64,000 nt of DNA from Piscicola geometra. Lineage: Eukaryota; Annelida; Clitellata; Hirudinida; Piscicolidae. A program made the position numbers and the translations under genes. Every line of letters begins with the position of its first letter. Position 1 is the first letter of the stretch. Location: positions 11,808,362-11,872,361 of the forward strand of contig OX030958.1 in NCBI GenBank assembly GCA_943735955.1, written 5' to 3'. Positions 40,703 through 51,700 of the stretch are shown in pieces. The notes below the pieces were generated by a model that saw only the letters and a program-made list of their open reading frames with translations, did not search any database and was not told the DNA's origin.

Positions 40703-41922
40703 CGTGTGTGTGTGTGTGTGTGGTTATGTGTGTGTGTATGTGTGCGTGTGTGTGTGTGTGTGTGTGTGGTTGTGTGGTTATGTGTGTGTGTGGTTGTGGT
40801 GATAGGTGGCAGGTGGATGAGGGTTGTGGTGGTGTTGAGGATGGAGTATCATGGATGAGAAAAAGAAGAAATGATAAACCCAAGACAATATGAAATATTT
40901 GGTTGTTATAGAATGAAACAAATGAATGGAGCACTACCCCATGACCCGGCAGCTCTGAGGAAGGACAGGGGGTTGAGGCTGAGTGTTTTGTAGACGGTCA
41001 GGCCAAGCTTGACCCTGCGAGGCATTTGCACATCTTCAATCTTCTTCTTGGAGAAGCCCCACGCATCGACCAAGATCATGCCCTTCACATGAGACGGGTA
41101 CTTGAGGGTGTACGCGGATGCCAGGTACCCTCCGAAACTGTGGCCCAGAAGGATGAAGTCCTGCAGCTGCATCGCCTTCCTCCAACTCTCGATGGCATCA
41201 ACGAAGTAGTCCTCAGCCTCCTCGGCCGTCTTGAAGCTCTGGTGCTTGGCTCGGTAGCTGCGACCGAAGCCGGGCAGGTCGAAGGCGTAGAGGGGTCGGT
41301 CAATGGAGAGTTCTTCAATGTTCTTCAGCCACAGTCCAATGCCCGCTCCCATCCCGTGCAGCATGACCAGGGGCAGTGTGCCAGGTCTGTGGTGTTTTTC
41401 ATTCATCTTCAGGGTCCACACCTGTCTCTTCTCATTCTCATCCAGCTGCACATATTGCCTTTCTGGTTCCTTCTTCAAACCTATCGAAAGTGTCTTTCAA
41501 ATCAGTATTATTAAACGTTTTTTTGGGTTTTATAAAAATGACATCTTGAAATGGATTTTAAATTATTCAGATTTCAAAATGTTTGATGAATATTTATTTC
41601 AATTAACTTAAGCTAAATCATATGATGAAAACAATATTTTAATGATAAAATATCCTTATAGATATAATTCTAACTTCAAAACAAACATATATTCTTCAGA
41701 TTTTGATTTTGAAAAGCTTGTTTAAAACAGGAAATTTTTCATAAAAGTTTTTAAAATAAACAAATACATTTCAACATTTCACACAAAAATTTGAATAAAA
41801 CATATTATCAACAAGACATACATGAGAATATTTGATCTTCGTACTCTGAAACTTCTTCTGACTTCCTATTCCATCTGAGTAGAGGCATTGCAGGCTTGAG
41901 ACGAGAATTCAGAAGAGAAACC
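39378..41922 (-). CDS. ABHD4/ABHD5-like alpha/beta hydrolase
   Basis: Five minus-strand exons splice in phase: 41822-41922, 40938-41480, 40509-40623, 40036-40222 and 39378-39740. With the ATG at 41888 this gives about 424 residues; the start could lie upstream. The core has an oxyanion segment [14 protein letters not shown], a nucleophile elbow [32 protein letters not shown], a GKDSWID strand and [10 protein letters not shown] near the end. These match the ABHD4/5 subfamily, including the HxxxxD motif (HHVYAD). Ser at the elbow suggests an active lipase like ABHD4, whereas vertebrate ABHD5 lacks it. Family roles are N-acyl phospholipid hydrolysis (ABHD4) and triglyceride lipase co-activation at lipid droplets (ABHD5). 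An unusual acidic, low-complexity tail of about 80 residues follows the core. Confidence 0.9.
39950..40035. repeat. CA/CG-CA simple repeat at ABHD4/5-like donor
   Basis: CACACA with CGCA and CTCC interruptions. On the minus strand it is a GT-rich run that begins with the splice donor of the exon ending at 40036. Confidence 0.9.
40624..40803. repeat. (TG)n-rich repeat at ABHD4/5-like acceptor
   Basis: TG dinucleotides with GGTTATG interruptions. On the minus strand the (CA)n ends with the AG acceptor of the exon that starts at 40623. Confidence 0.9.
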
Positions 41923-43250
41923 CTACAAAAAAGTATGTCAAAGCAGTTAGAGACTTTTAATCAATTTATTATCGCGATCCACTTATCTAACAGATGATCC
42001 AATCTTGAAAATATTATATATATATATATGTAAGCATAAAGCATAATAGGTTCATAGGACATTATTTAAAATAATTAATATTCACAACAATGTCTTTAAA
42101 TAAGACCAAGATACGCTTTTTATAAATATTATCTGAAATTCTGTTACTTTCAACTCCTAATATTTCAAAGCCTACATTTGAGAAAAAGTGAATCTATTTC
42201 AGACGATGTAATTGAACTTTTTATCTGGTAAAAGAGAGTATTAAAATTGTGTGGTGAAGGAAGTTGCTATTGTGTTATTTTGGCTCATTATCACACAATG
42301 CTATAACGCACTTGTTACATAACACGGTTATATAAAACTATTAACACTATTTTTAATTTATTCAGCATAGTTTATATTAATTAAAAAATTGTTACATTAT
42401 TTTTAAATATAAATAGACTTTTGATCGCTACTTTAAACATCCAGGCAGTATTTTTAAATACTAGGGGCTCCATTCTTTTAGCGGTTAATATTTTATTAAA
42501 TTTTTTTATTATTTTAGTGGAAAAATAATAAATTGTCCAAATATGCGTATCATTTAATTATCATTTTTTTGGTTTTTCATTTTCTTATAATTTTTTTTCC
42601 GATTTGAATTTTGAGATAATTGCTCGAAGTTTTCTGCAGACTCTGTCCTACTCTGGCCTAACACTTGCACAGCACTCAATAGATTCCTGAATAGATTAAA
42701 TTTGTTTTCTTATCGTTTTGCTTCTTTTTATTTTATTATCATTGATTTTTCAGCTTTTACATAACATTCTTTTTTGAACTCTCAAAGAGTGCTTTTTGAT
42801 TGAATCTTACGATCAGCATGTATTTTTAATATCTTATCAACAGTTCTTAAACTTCTATTATTAGTTCTATGCGTTTTCCTAGAAACAATTGTATTCGCCG
42901 ATGTTTTATTTTCGCTTATATTAATAATTTTTCTTTTTTATATTACTTTTCTATCTTTTAAAGTTACCAAAATCCCAAAGTAAGAAACCTATTACTTTAT
43001 AAAGTAAATTACCAAGCTTTTTTTATATTCAAGTTAATTTTATAAAAGCGAAATTTTGTAAAAGTTAATTACACATATTTTCATACAATTCGTAATTTTC
43101 AAAACTACACCATAAGTACAAAACACTTACTGTATTGTAAGATTTTGAATATTATTTATAAGGTTGTAGGTTAACTGAACCCGCGCTGCATGTGTTAAAT
43201 GCACCTTTGTTTTTGCGCGTTTCGTCTTAAAATGCGATTTTTCTGAAAAC
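41923..43250. other. Intergenic upstream of ABHD4/5-like gene
   Basis: Very AT-rich, expected to contain the ABHD4/5-like promoter. No gene recognised. Confidence 0.4.
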
Positions 43251-43304
43251 CCTAACCCTAACTCTAACCCTAACCCTAATCCTAACCCTAACCTTAATCC
43301 TAAA
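43251..43304. repeat. Interstitial telomere-like repeats (CCCTAA)n, degenerate
   Basis: About nine hexamers of CCCTAA with variants CTCTAA, TCCTAA and CCTTAA. The C-rich strand is on the plus strand. The short degenerate block indicates an internal site, not a chromosome end. Confidence 0.85.
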
Positions 43305-43915
43305 TGAACGTTTTTTTAACGATTAATATTTTTTTAGAACCATAAGTTTAACATTTTGTGTTATAAATAAAAAAAATAGTTCTATTTCGTAACTTTGAAT
43401 TTTTTTTAAATGTGCGAATATGTTGGTATTTGAGGGTAATCAATAATGTTTTGCTGACGTAAATTACAAGCGATATCTAAGTTGTGGCTTACGACCACTG
43501 TAAGATCACTTGAAGGACCTCTAATGAAGTTTAATGACGACACGATCATTTTAAATTCTTCACATTACTTCAGACACATTTAACGAACATTGTTAGGTGT
43601 TCAGTCATTAATTGATTTGCCAGTCAGTTCATACGCCTTCCAGACTTTCACATTTTGAAGGAAAAAATGTGATAATTTTGAATAAAAAATGGAAGAAATC
43701 AAGATATATTTAAACCAAAATTTTTAGCGGTAGATCTTCAAAATTGGAGAATAATTTCGAAAAGTCGAAAGTGTTTTATTCAAGATTTGTGCATTTTTAT
43801 TGTTTCACAGATAGTTCAATAAGTTTTGCAAGATGACGAAATTTTCAATAGGTTTGAAAAATATGATTTGAAAAGACTGATTTAAATTCTAGTTCGCGCT
43901 ATTAAATCTGATTAG
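43305..43915. other. Intergenic
   Basis: AT-rich sequence between the telomere-like block and the small secreted-protein gene. No feature recognised. Confidence 0.4.
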
Positions 43916-44427
43916 CTAAAAGGAGTCATATAAACTTTTAAAGGAAGATCTGCCAGCCCTTGGGATGCTGTAGACTTGCTTTTTGACTGCCTTGGTTTGC
44001 TTGTCAGTCTTCGCAGCTTCGAAAAGGTCATTCAACCTTTGCATGTATTTAATCTGGAAATCCTTCGTCTTTTCTTCCTTCATTTGCTTCATGTATCGGT
44101 CCAACAACGACATCCTCTCGTCTTCTGGATTGTCCGTGACATCTTCACCAATCTTTATAACATCTGAAGTGTTAGAAAAATTAAACTTAAAGTTGATTTA
44201 ACTATCGATTGAAAAACTTAATTTTTTATAAGAAAGTTTTTAAAAGTTTATTATTCATGAATAAAGAACCTCAGGATAAAAGGTCCGAAATATAAAAACA
44301 ATCAATCGAGATCTCTTAGAATTTAGTGTAGGCCATTTTTCTTACATTCCTGGGTGCTCACTTCATGAGCTAGAGAAAGGAGAATAAGCGACCATAAAAA
44401 CCAGTTTATTTTTAACGATATTCTCAT
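43916..44427 (-). CDS. Small secreted protein, candidate neuropeptide precursor
   Basis: Two exons (44346-44427 and 43916-44163) join in phase to 109 residues. The ATG at 44427 opens a typical signal peptide: MRISLK, a hydrophobic core WFLWSLILLSLA, then a likely cleavage around STQE. The middle is charged and predicted helical (MSLLDRYMKQMKEEKTK). Near the C-terminus a dibasic KK (88-89) is followed by QVYSIPRAGR, which processing could turn into a pyroglutamyl, C-terminally amidated octapeptide, and then a short SSFKSLYDSF tail. No cysteines follow the signal peptide, so it is not a disulphide-rich protein. I do not recognise the family. A TATA box (44545-44552) sits about 120 bp upstream, consistent with this start. 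Function as a peptide hormone is inference from architecture. Confidence 0.7.
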
Positions 44428-44544
44428 TACGGTATGAATAAAAATATTTATTTGTAAATAATTTATCGAATGAATGTAACTTTTAAATCTTCGATTTTTT
44501 CTAATTTTGCTGGCAACAAAACTCTTAAAGAACATCGATCCAGG

Positions 44545-44552
44545 CTTTTATA
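44545..44552 (-). promoter_or_regulatory. TATA box of the small secreted-protein gene
   Basis: TATAAAAG on the minus strand, preceded by GC-containing sequence. It places transcription start near 44520 and a 5' UTR of roughly 90 nt before the ATG at 44427. Confidence 0.6.
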
Positions 44553-45133
44553 GTGGAGCAATTGTCTTAGGTAATAAGATGCTTCATAAAAAGAAAAGGC
44601 ATCCCAATCGATCTTCACTGCTCCTTAAAGATATCATGTTAACTGTGTTTGTGACGTTAAAGGATGAGATAAATAGGGATAAATGCCTTTTAGTATGAAT
44701 GCCTTAATTATAAAAGACTTACGGAATTTTTGGAAGCGTTTATATTACTCTTATAAGAGAAAATAGAGATGAAAATAAGTATAAAAATGAACAAAAAGAA
44801 CGATTTAGTTCCTGATGTGTTATGAATCATCATGATTTTGGCAATTTATTGGACAAGAAAATTACTCAATTAAAGAAGTAATAAATTGTTTCATACGTAA
44901 CAAGATGATCAGAAGGTATATGTTAAATTCAATTTAAAAGCATACGAAAATATAGAAAAATAATTTTGCACAATACAAATTTATTTTTTTTTAAATTATT
45001 GTTATTAAAGTGATGAACTCTTGATAAAACGATAAAGTGTCTTTTTAAACGTGGAGCGATCTTTCTCCCACTTCAGTCTCTGTAAAAAGCCGACTTGTTA
45101 AATATTTGTTAGTTAACCATTATTTTAACTAAA
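44553..45133. other. Intergenic, divergent upstream region of the secreted-protein and SSR1 genes
   Basis: AT-rich spacer containing both promoters. No further element assigned. Confidence 0.4.
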
Positions 45134-47763
45134 ATGGCAAAATTGTGGACGAATTTGTTTCTAGTTCTCTTGCTTGTAGGACCATGTCTGATCCAGATGT
45201 TTGGAACATGTAAGTCAAATTAAATGGCTTTACGTGGCATTTAAAACATTGCAGCTAAAAAATATACAATTAATTTTTTATATGAATAAAAGTTTTACTT
45301 TTAATTTTATCAAATTTAAAATTGTTATTCACTTATTTAAGAGACTCATCTGCACTTTGTTTCTTGAGAAGCTAAAATTCAAATCATTTAAAACTGCAAA
45401 AAGCATAAATTGAATTTAAACAACATCATCACATCGTCATAGCTGGCCAGGGATCGTTGTTGGTGAAAGCACAGGAAGATGATGATGCTTCTGAAGACTT
45501 TGATGACTCAGATGACGGAGTGGTTGAGGAGGAAAGTGCAACTGATGCCACCACTGAAGAAATCCTACAGACGCAGAAAGTTTGTTTCAGCTCAGTACAT
45601 CAATTTTAATTAACCCTCTACACAACATTGTCAATCCTGTATTTATAACCTATCTACACAAGTACAAAGTATCATAGTATAGTAATATGAGAATGGTATT
45701 CACAACCCCATCCAGCACCCATCTCTCGCACACCACAGGACGACCAAGGCTTCGACGAGGACGCACCTGACACTCTGAAGGCTCACCCCGATGCAGTCAC
45801 CAGCATCCTCTTCATCAAGCCGGTCGGACAAGGTGCCTTGGTGTGCTCATTTTCAAATATGTTGTCCATGAATTATTAGATTAAACTTATAGGGACAAAT
45901 TGACTAATTAGATTTTTAGGATATTAGAGACCACATGAAGAATAAATAATTATTGTGAATCTTTCACTCATCACAACCACTCCCAATCACTCTATCTCAT
46001 GTATTATTGTCCAAAGCACTTCAAAGTTAAAAAAACAAGTCTATTCAGCACTTATTCTATCTCACTCTTCCATCCATCCATCCATCCATCCATCCACCCA
46101 CCCACAGCGGACCTTCCCGCTGGCAGGGAGGCAGTGGTGATGGTGGGTTTGTCCAACGAGGCGGACAAGCAGTTTGTGGTGCAGACACTTGAGGCCTCCA
46201 TCAGATACCCACAGGACTTTTCCTACTACATCCAGAATGTTAGTCGGCATGTGTTTCATCTTTTTTATAGTAGTTTCCGTTAACTTGACTTCTTTGGTGA
46301 TGTATCCCACCATCACACACAACATTAGATTGTCACACCATCATTAAATCATTTCTATCACTTCAAATATCATTAATAGCAATCCACTATCATCTCCACC
46401 CCAGCATATCGTCTCTTTCTCTTCACTCCCCGCCCACAACTACCAGCACCACCTTCCACCACAGTTCACGACGTACAGTCTGGAGCAGGCGGTCGACGCG
46501 GGCAAGGAGGCCTCCTTCGAGTACCGCTTCACTCCCTCCGACTCCCTCTCCTCGCGACCCTTCGGCCTCGTCATCAGCCTCAACTACAAGGATGAGGTGG
46601 CTGTTGCGATGATGATGCTGTTGTTGCTGTTGCGATGATGATGGTGTTGTTGCTGTTGGGATGATTATTTTATTGTTGTTGAGATGCTGCTGCTGTTGTG
46701 GTTGTTTTTATTTATTTTTTCTCTTGATGATGCTTTGTGTAATACTTATTGGTGATGTTGAGGATGAAGGGGCTAGTGGTGAGGGTGGTGTAGTTGGCAG
46801 AGAGGTGTATCACGTGACGACCACTTGATCGACAGGATGGCATCCTCTACTCTGACGCGGTCTACAACTCCACCATCAACATCTCAGAGCCCGATGAGGG
46901 AATGGACGGAGAGATGTGAGTGCTACACTAGGCGCTAGATGATTTTTTGGCAAAGTTTTATAGCGCTTTGTTGTGTACATATTTTGCACATGTGTATACA
47001 TTTTATACTCTATATTATGGTGGTGTGCCTTATAGCTTTTCTTTGTTAAATACTTTTTATTAATACTTATAATACTTGATACTTTATACTACTACTTGTA
47101 CAGAATAATTACTACTACTACGTCATCACAGCGTCTTCATGTACATCTTCCTGGTGGTGATTGTGATCCTGGGCATTGTAGGAGCCACCCAATTCCTCTC
47201 CTCCATCAAGGTATAACTATTACTACCTCTACTACTAATACTACTAATACTACTACTAATACTAATACTACTACTACTACTTCTACCACAACTACTACCA
47301 CTTCTGCTATTACGACTACTACATCATCATCATCATCATCACTATCATCATCATGAGCACAGAAGAAGCACTTGGGCAGTAGCAAGAGCAAGCAGACGAT
47401 AGAGTTGGGCACGCAGAGCAAAGGTGACGTCGACTACGACTGGTTGCCCGAGGAGACTCTTCAGGAGCTCAGTGAGTCTCTCTCTTTGTCCATGTGGTTC
47501 TCTTTCTTTGTCCGCGTGGTTCTCTTCCTTTGTCTGTGTGGTTCTCTTCCTTTGTCTGTGTGGTTTTCTTTGTCTCTTTATTTAAAGGGTATAAAATTAA
47601 AACGAAAATCTGAAAAAATCAGATTTTAAAATTTTAAAACACATAAAATGTTATAATTGAAAAAATATGCAAAAACCAAACAGAAAAGTCTCCAAAGCCG
47701 TCTCCAGTGACCAGAACATCTCCCAGACAGAGGAACAAGAAGAGGGTTGAAGGTCAAGAATGA
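45134..47763 (+). CDS. SSR1: Translocon-associated protein subunit alpha (TRAP-alpha)
   Basis: Nine exons join in phase: 45134-45209, 45443-45579, 45739-45832, 46108-46238, 46465-46596, 46836-46915, 47132-47210, 47363-47471 and 47684-47763. The product is about 305 residues, close to the vertebrate length. It has a signal peptide (FLVLLLVGPCLIQ), a strongly acidic lumenal N-region, and then the TRAP-alpha core: LPAGREAVVMVGLSNEADK, SIRYPQDFSYYIQN and RPFGLVISLNYKD. EGMDGE and a single membrane helix VFMYIFLVVIVILGIVG follow. The cytosolic tail has WLPEETLQEL and a basic end. TRAP-alpha is an ER membrane protein beside Sec61 that assists insertion of certain nascent chains. The order of motifs leaves little doubt. 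Simple repeats sit in several introns. Confidence 0.95.
46070..46107. repeat. (CATC)n repeat ending at SSR1 acceptor
   Basis: CCAT/CATC tetranucleotides, then CCCACCCACAG, which forms the acceptor for the exon at 46108. Confidence 0.85.
47214..47355. repeat. ACT/ATC trinucleotide-rich intron of SSR1
   Basis: Degenerate ACT, AAT and ATC triplets fill the intron between exons 47210 and 47363. Confidence 0.8.
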
Positions 47764-48778
47764 TTACAGCCAAAATTATATTTGAATAATTTATTATTTA
47801 ATTAATAATGCCGTTATTATTGATATTATTATTATTTATCATTATTATAATCGTTACTGTGTGTTGTTTTAATCAAGCGTGTTTTGTTCCACTATAGCAT
47901 ACTATTATTTATTAATCCTTAATTATTTCATTCGATATGGATGTGTGTGTGTGTGTGTGTGTCGTGGGTTGTGACTAGTAGTAAGTGTTTTATATGCATT
48001 TTAATGAAATTATTTGTAGTGATACCTTTTTTTATTTACTCCTACTTTCGGCTATTGAGGACTTTTGTAGTTTAATTCGGCGAAGTGTCACTCTGTTTTA
48101 TTAAAAATGTCTTCCAAACCTGCCTATTTGCCCAAACAAGGCAACATATGTTTCTGTTAATCTACGCTTGTATAGCTTTAAAGGCGTTTCGAACGTGCAG
48201 TTTTTTGAATCCAAAAAGTCTCACAACTCTTTCACTGATTTTGTTCCAAAATTATTATTTATCATTTTTCTTTTATTTAAGACTTGCCGTGTCGTCTAGT
48301 TTTATTTGTTTAAATTTAACGGAAAAGCGGCAGAGAGGTGTAGCTGAAAATGTGAGAGATGACGGTACGAAAAGTCTGTATGGAAAACTGGTCTACAGAT
48401 CATACAAAAGTGCTTGTGGTTTGGGCTGAGGGCAGTGCTTTTGTGAGGTTATGGAGGCGAGAGTTGGTAAAGATGCGAAGGTTTAAAAATTGAAAAAGTA
48501 ATTCTTAAGAAAAAAATGGAAAATTCAAAAAGCTATATCCCACAACGAATTAAGGCAAATAAAGAAAATGCACGTTTGTACAATTGAGAAAAAGCCTATG
48601 AAGTTTCTTGCGTGTGAGACAATCGAGATTGCAACGGTTGCCCTAATGAGCTGGGTTAATCGATGACTGCATTGCAATAATCGATTATGTTAATTGAAGG
48701 TTGTAGAATATCATTACAATTAATTATTAGAAAATGCATATAAAGAAGAATACAAACTAGAGTGAGAATAGATTCTAC
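47764..48778. other. SSR1 3' flank
   Basis: 3' UTR and convergent intergenic sequence, with a short TG run at about 47942-47962. No gene recognised. Confidence 0.5.
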
Positions 48779-51700
48779 TTATGAATTGCTGGAGCGTTGC
48801 TTCGATTTGGAAGACAGACGGTAAAACTGGGAACTGATCCTGGTGGTTTGACCATTTTCCTCCTCCTCCTCTTCCTCCTCACTGGCATCTGGTTCTATGG
48901 ACCGAATGGCTGACTGGGCGTTGAATCTCTTGGAGTTGCCGGCGCTGACGACGTCCTTCAAGTAGTTGTCAGCCTGCGCGAAGTTGTTCCTCACCTGGGA
49001 GCACCTGCCCAGGATTGGTGTGGTCATCATGCACGCCTCTTGCTTCGACTCGTAACTGCTGGCTGGGTAGTAGTGCTCCTTGAAGCATTTGTCGTCTTCC
49101 CATTCCTCCTCTTCCTCTTCCACTTCTTCCTCTTCTTTTTCTCTTGATCCGTTCTCTGAGTAATTGGTTTTGTTCGAGTCCTCTGAAGCTTGCGGGTGCT
49201 GAGACCACCTACTTGCAGGCGCTTTCTTTTGAGAAGATGAATTTTCTTTGTCGGGAATGTCTTCGTTTTCAAAAGATGGATTAGTTTTCAGTTTACTTTT
49301 GCCTTTTTTCAATTTTTCAGAAGCCTGTTCTGCTTTGAAAATGAGACTTTTCATGGGGCTTTCGACGGATCTTCGGATCTGCTTGCCTGCCACATCCAAC
49401 TTACTCCTCGTTCCATCACGCACTTGCAGCAGCTGTTCACTCGCCTCTTGCAGACACTTTTGAACACTTCCATCGGCTTCTCGAAGGGAACCTCTGCTTT
49501 CATTCATCGAGGAAGCTGCTTCTTTCTCGAGGTCATCGTTTCTTTTACTCACGAATTTTTTATTTTCGTTTTTGATGCCTTTCGACACCTCGGAGACGCC
49601 ATCTTTTTTCAGTTTGTCCGTTTTTTTCAACTCAATTTCTAGAGTTTTTTCAACACTTTTCACCATTTTTTCTTCATCGATTGTGTCAACAAAAACAGGA
49701 AAATCTGAATGCTTGGCAAGAGTTTCTTTTGCAGCCTCTTGCGGTAGTAAGCGATTAGTTTGAGTCTCTGATCTAGGTTCAATTAGAAATTTAGGTTTCA
49801 CATCAGACTTTATCTCTTCCAGTTTCTTCACTTGATGCCCTATCAACTTCATTATAAGGTTCATATCTGCAAAAGGGAAGTTAAAAATCTCCAAGTTAAG
49901 CTTAAAAATAAATTTTAATATAAAAAAACAGAAATAAACTTGAAAAACTATAATATTAAAGTATTTCCCAACCAATCTTTTTCAAAGAAGCACGAACTTT
50001 TATCGGGCCTCTGGTACTTGGCGACCACTTCATAGGTGAAGCTGCGTCGGTTGAAGGCCGAGGCGAGCGAGCCTCTCATGACGATCTCGATCAGACGCAT
50101 GTTGTCGTTGCGGTAGGCCTCGGTCAGAGCGCACCTGCCGTCCGTCGTCTCGGCGTCCATCTTCGCGTTGCGCTACAAGGCGAGAGGTGCAATTTTGTGT
50201 TTAAATTATGTTTGTTTACTTATTTTAATCGTATTAAAAATATAAAAAATATTTTAATCGAAAAAGAGTTCATAGTATAGAAGGAGTAGAAGGGCAAATA
50301 ATTGCTTCTTAATATGGACGAACGAACGTCTGAGAGGAACTGAGCGACATCGACGCGGTTGAAGATGGCGGAGATGAGGAAAGGAGTGGCGTTGTTGTAG
50401 CGAGCACTCGTCTGCTCCACCTCCGCTCCGTGACTCAACAGCAGCTGACACATGCGCAAGTTTCCCGCTCTTGCCGCCTCCGCCAGGGGAAAGCTTCCGG
50501 CAGGACCTGCCTTGTCGACATCGGCCTCTTTAAAAATAAGAATTTAGAAATTAATTTTGTTTGATTAAAATTAATAAATTTTGAAAATTTCAAATTTTAA
50601 GCAAAACGCTTCTATTCTTACATTTTTTGGAAATTATTTAAATGAATATTTTATCTATGTAAAGGTCTAGCTAACTGTTCTTGATGAGAATCTTGGCAAT
50701 CTTGATAGCTGTGCCATCTTCCTCCGGCATCTGCACTGCCACACACAAGGGCGTCATGCCTTCACTCACCACCCCCTCCACCACTTCTTCTCCTTCTCCA
50801 CTTTTCATCTCAACGTTGAAGGCGGAGAAGTAATGGTTCAAGTCCAAATCAGAATCGTAAGCTATCAGCTTCTCCACCAGTCTCTTGTCGCCACTGGTGA
50901 TGGACTCGTGCAGGTCAGAAAGAGCGAACATCTTCAGCAAGTGTTCAGGGTCCGCTCCCAGAGAAATCAAGGCGCCTGTCGATTCAACGTCTTCCAGCAG
51001 GATCGCCATGTCCAGAGCCGTCAAGCCGAAAGTCTTTTCGGTCAGAGCCACATCACAGCCCGCCTTCGCAATCATCGTCAGGATCGACGCAAACTTGTCC
51101 TTGAGGCCGGCCATTTCCTTGTCTTTCTCTGTGTGCAGACTCTTGCTCGAACGACTGGGAACCGACAAGTACGGTCTTGCGGTTTCGTTGTCTTCACGCT
51201 CCTGATTGAGATTGGAAAATACATTTGAAACATTAATACAAGACGCATGAAGCCTTAATATTAATCTATTTTAAACTTCGAGCTCTCACTCACTTTTTTA
51301 CCACGACAATTGAGCAGTGATTCCAGTTTTCCAGACTTCTTCAGCAGCTTCTTGCATGCAATCAACTTCTCCTGCCGGTACAACCACATCGCCTCCACCC
51401 TCTGCTTTATCACCTCCTCGAAGCGTGCAAGTGTTATTATAATGTGCAGATAATCTTTCATTTTCCCCATTATTTGTATAGAGAGACTTTTTCTGTTTTT
51501 ATATATAGGTCAAAGCAATTTTCTGAGTTTTTAAGAATAATAGGATTTCAAATATTGGAATAAAATGTTTCAAACTTTAAATGTTATCGAAATTTCTCAC
51601 TACCTGCTCATTGTCGTCGACAGCTTTGAGGAAAGTCTTTTGCACTTTGGTTCCTATGTTTGACATCAGATTAGCCGCCTGGTGAGAAAAAGTTTGGGCA

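Noticed and set aside
41026..41611. Plus-strand frames of 162 and 102 codons
   Set aside because: Antisense shadows of the ABHD4/5-like catalytic exon.
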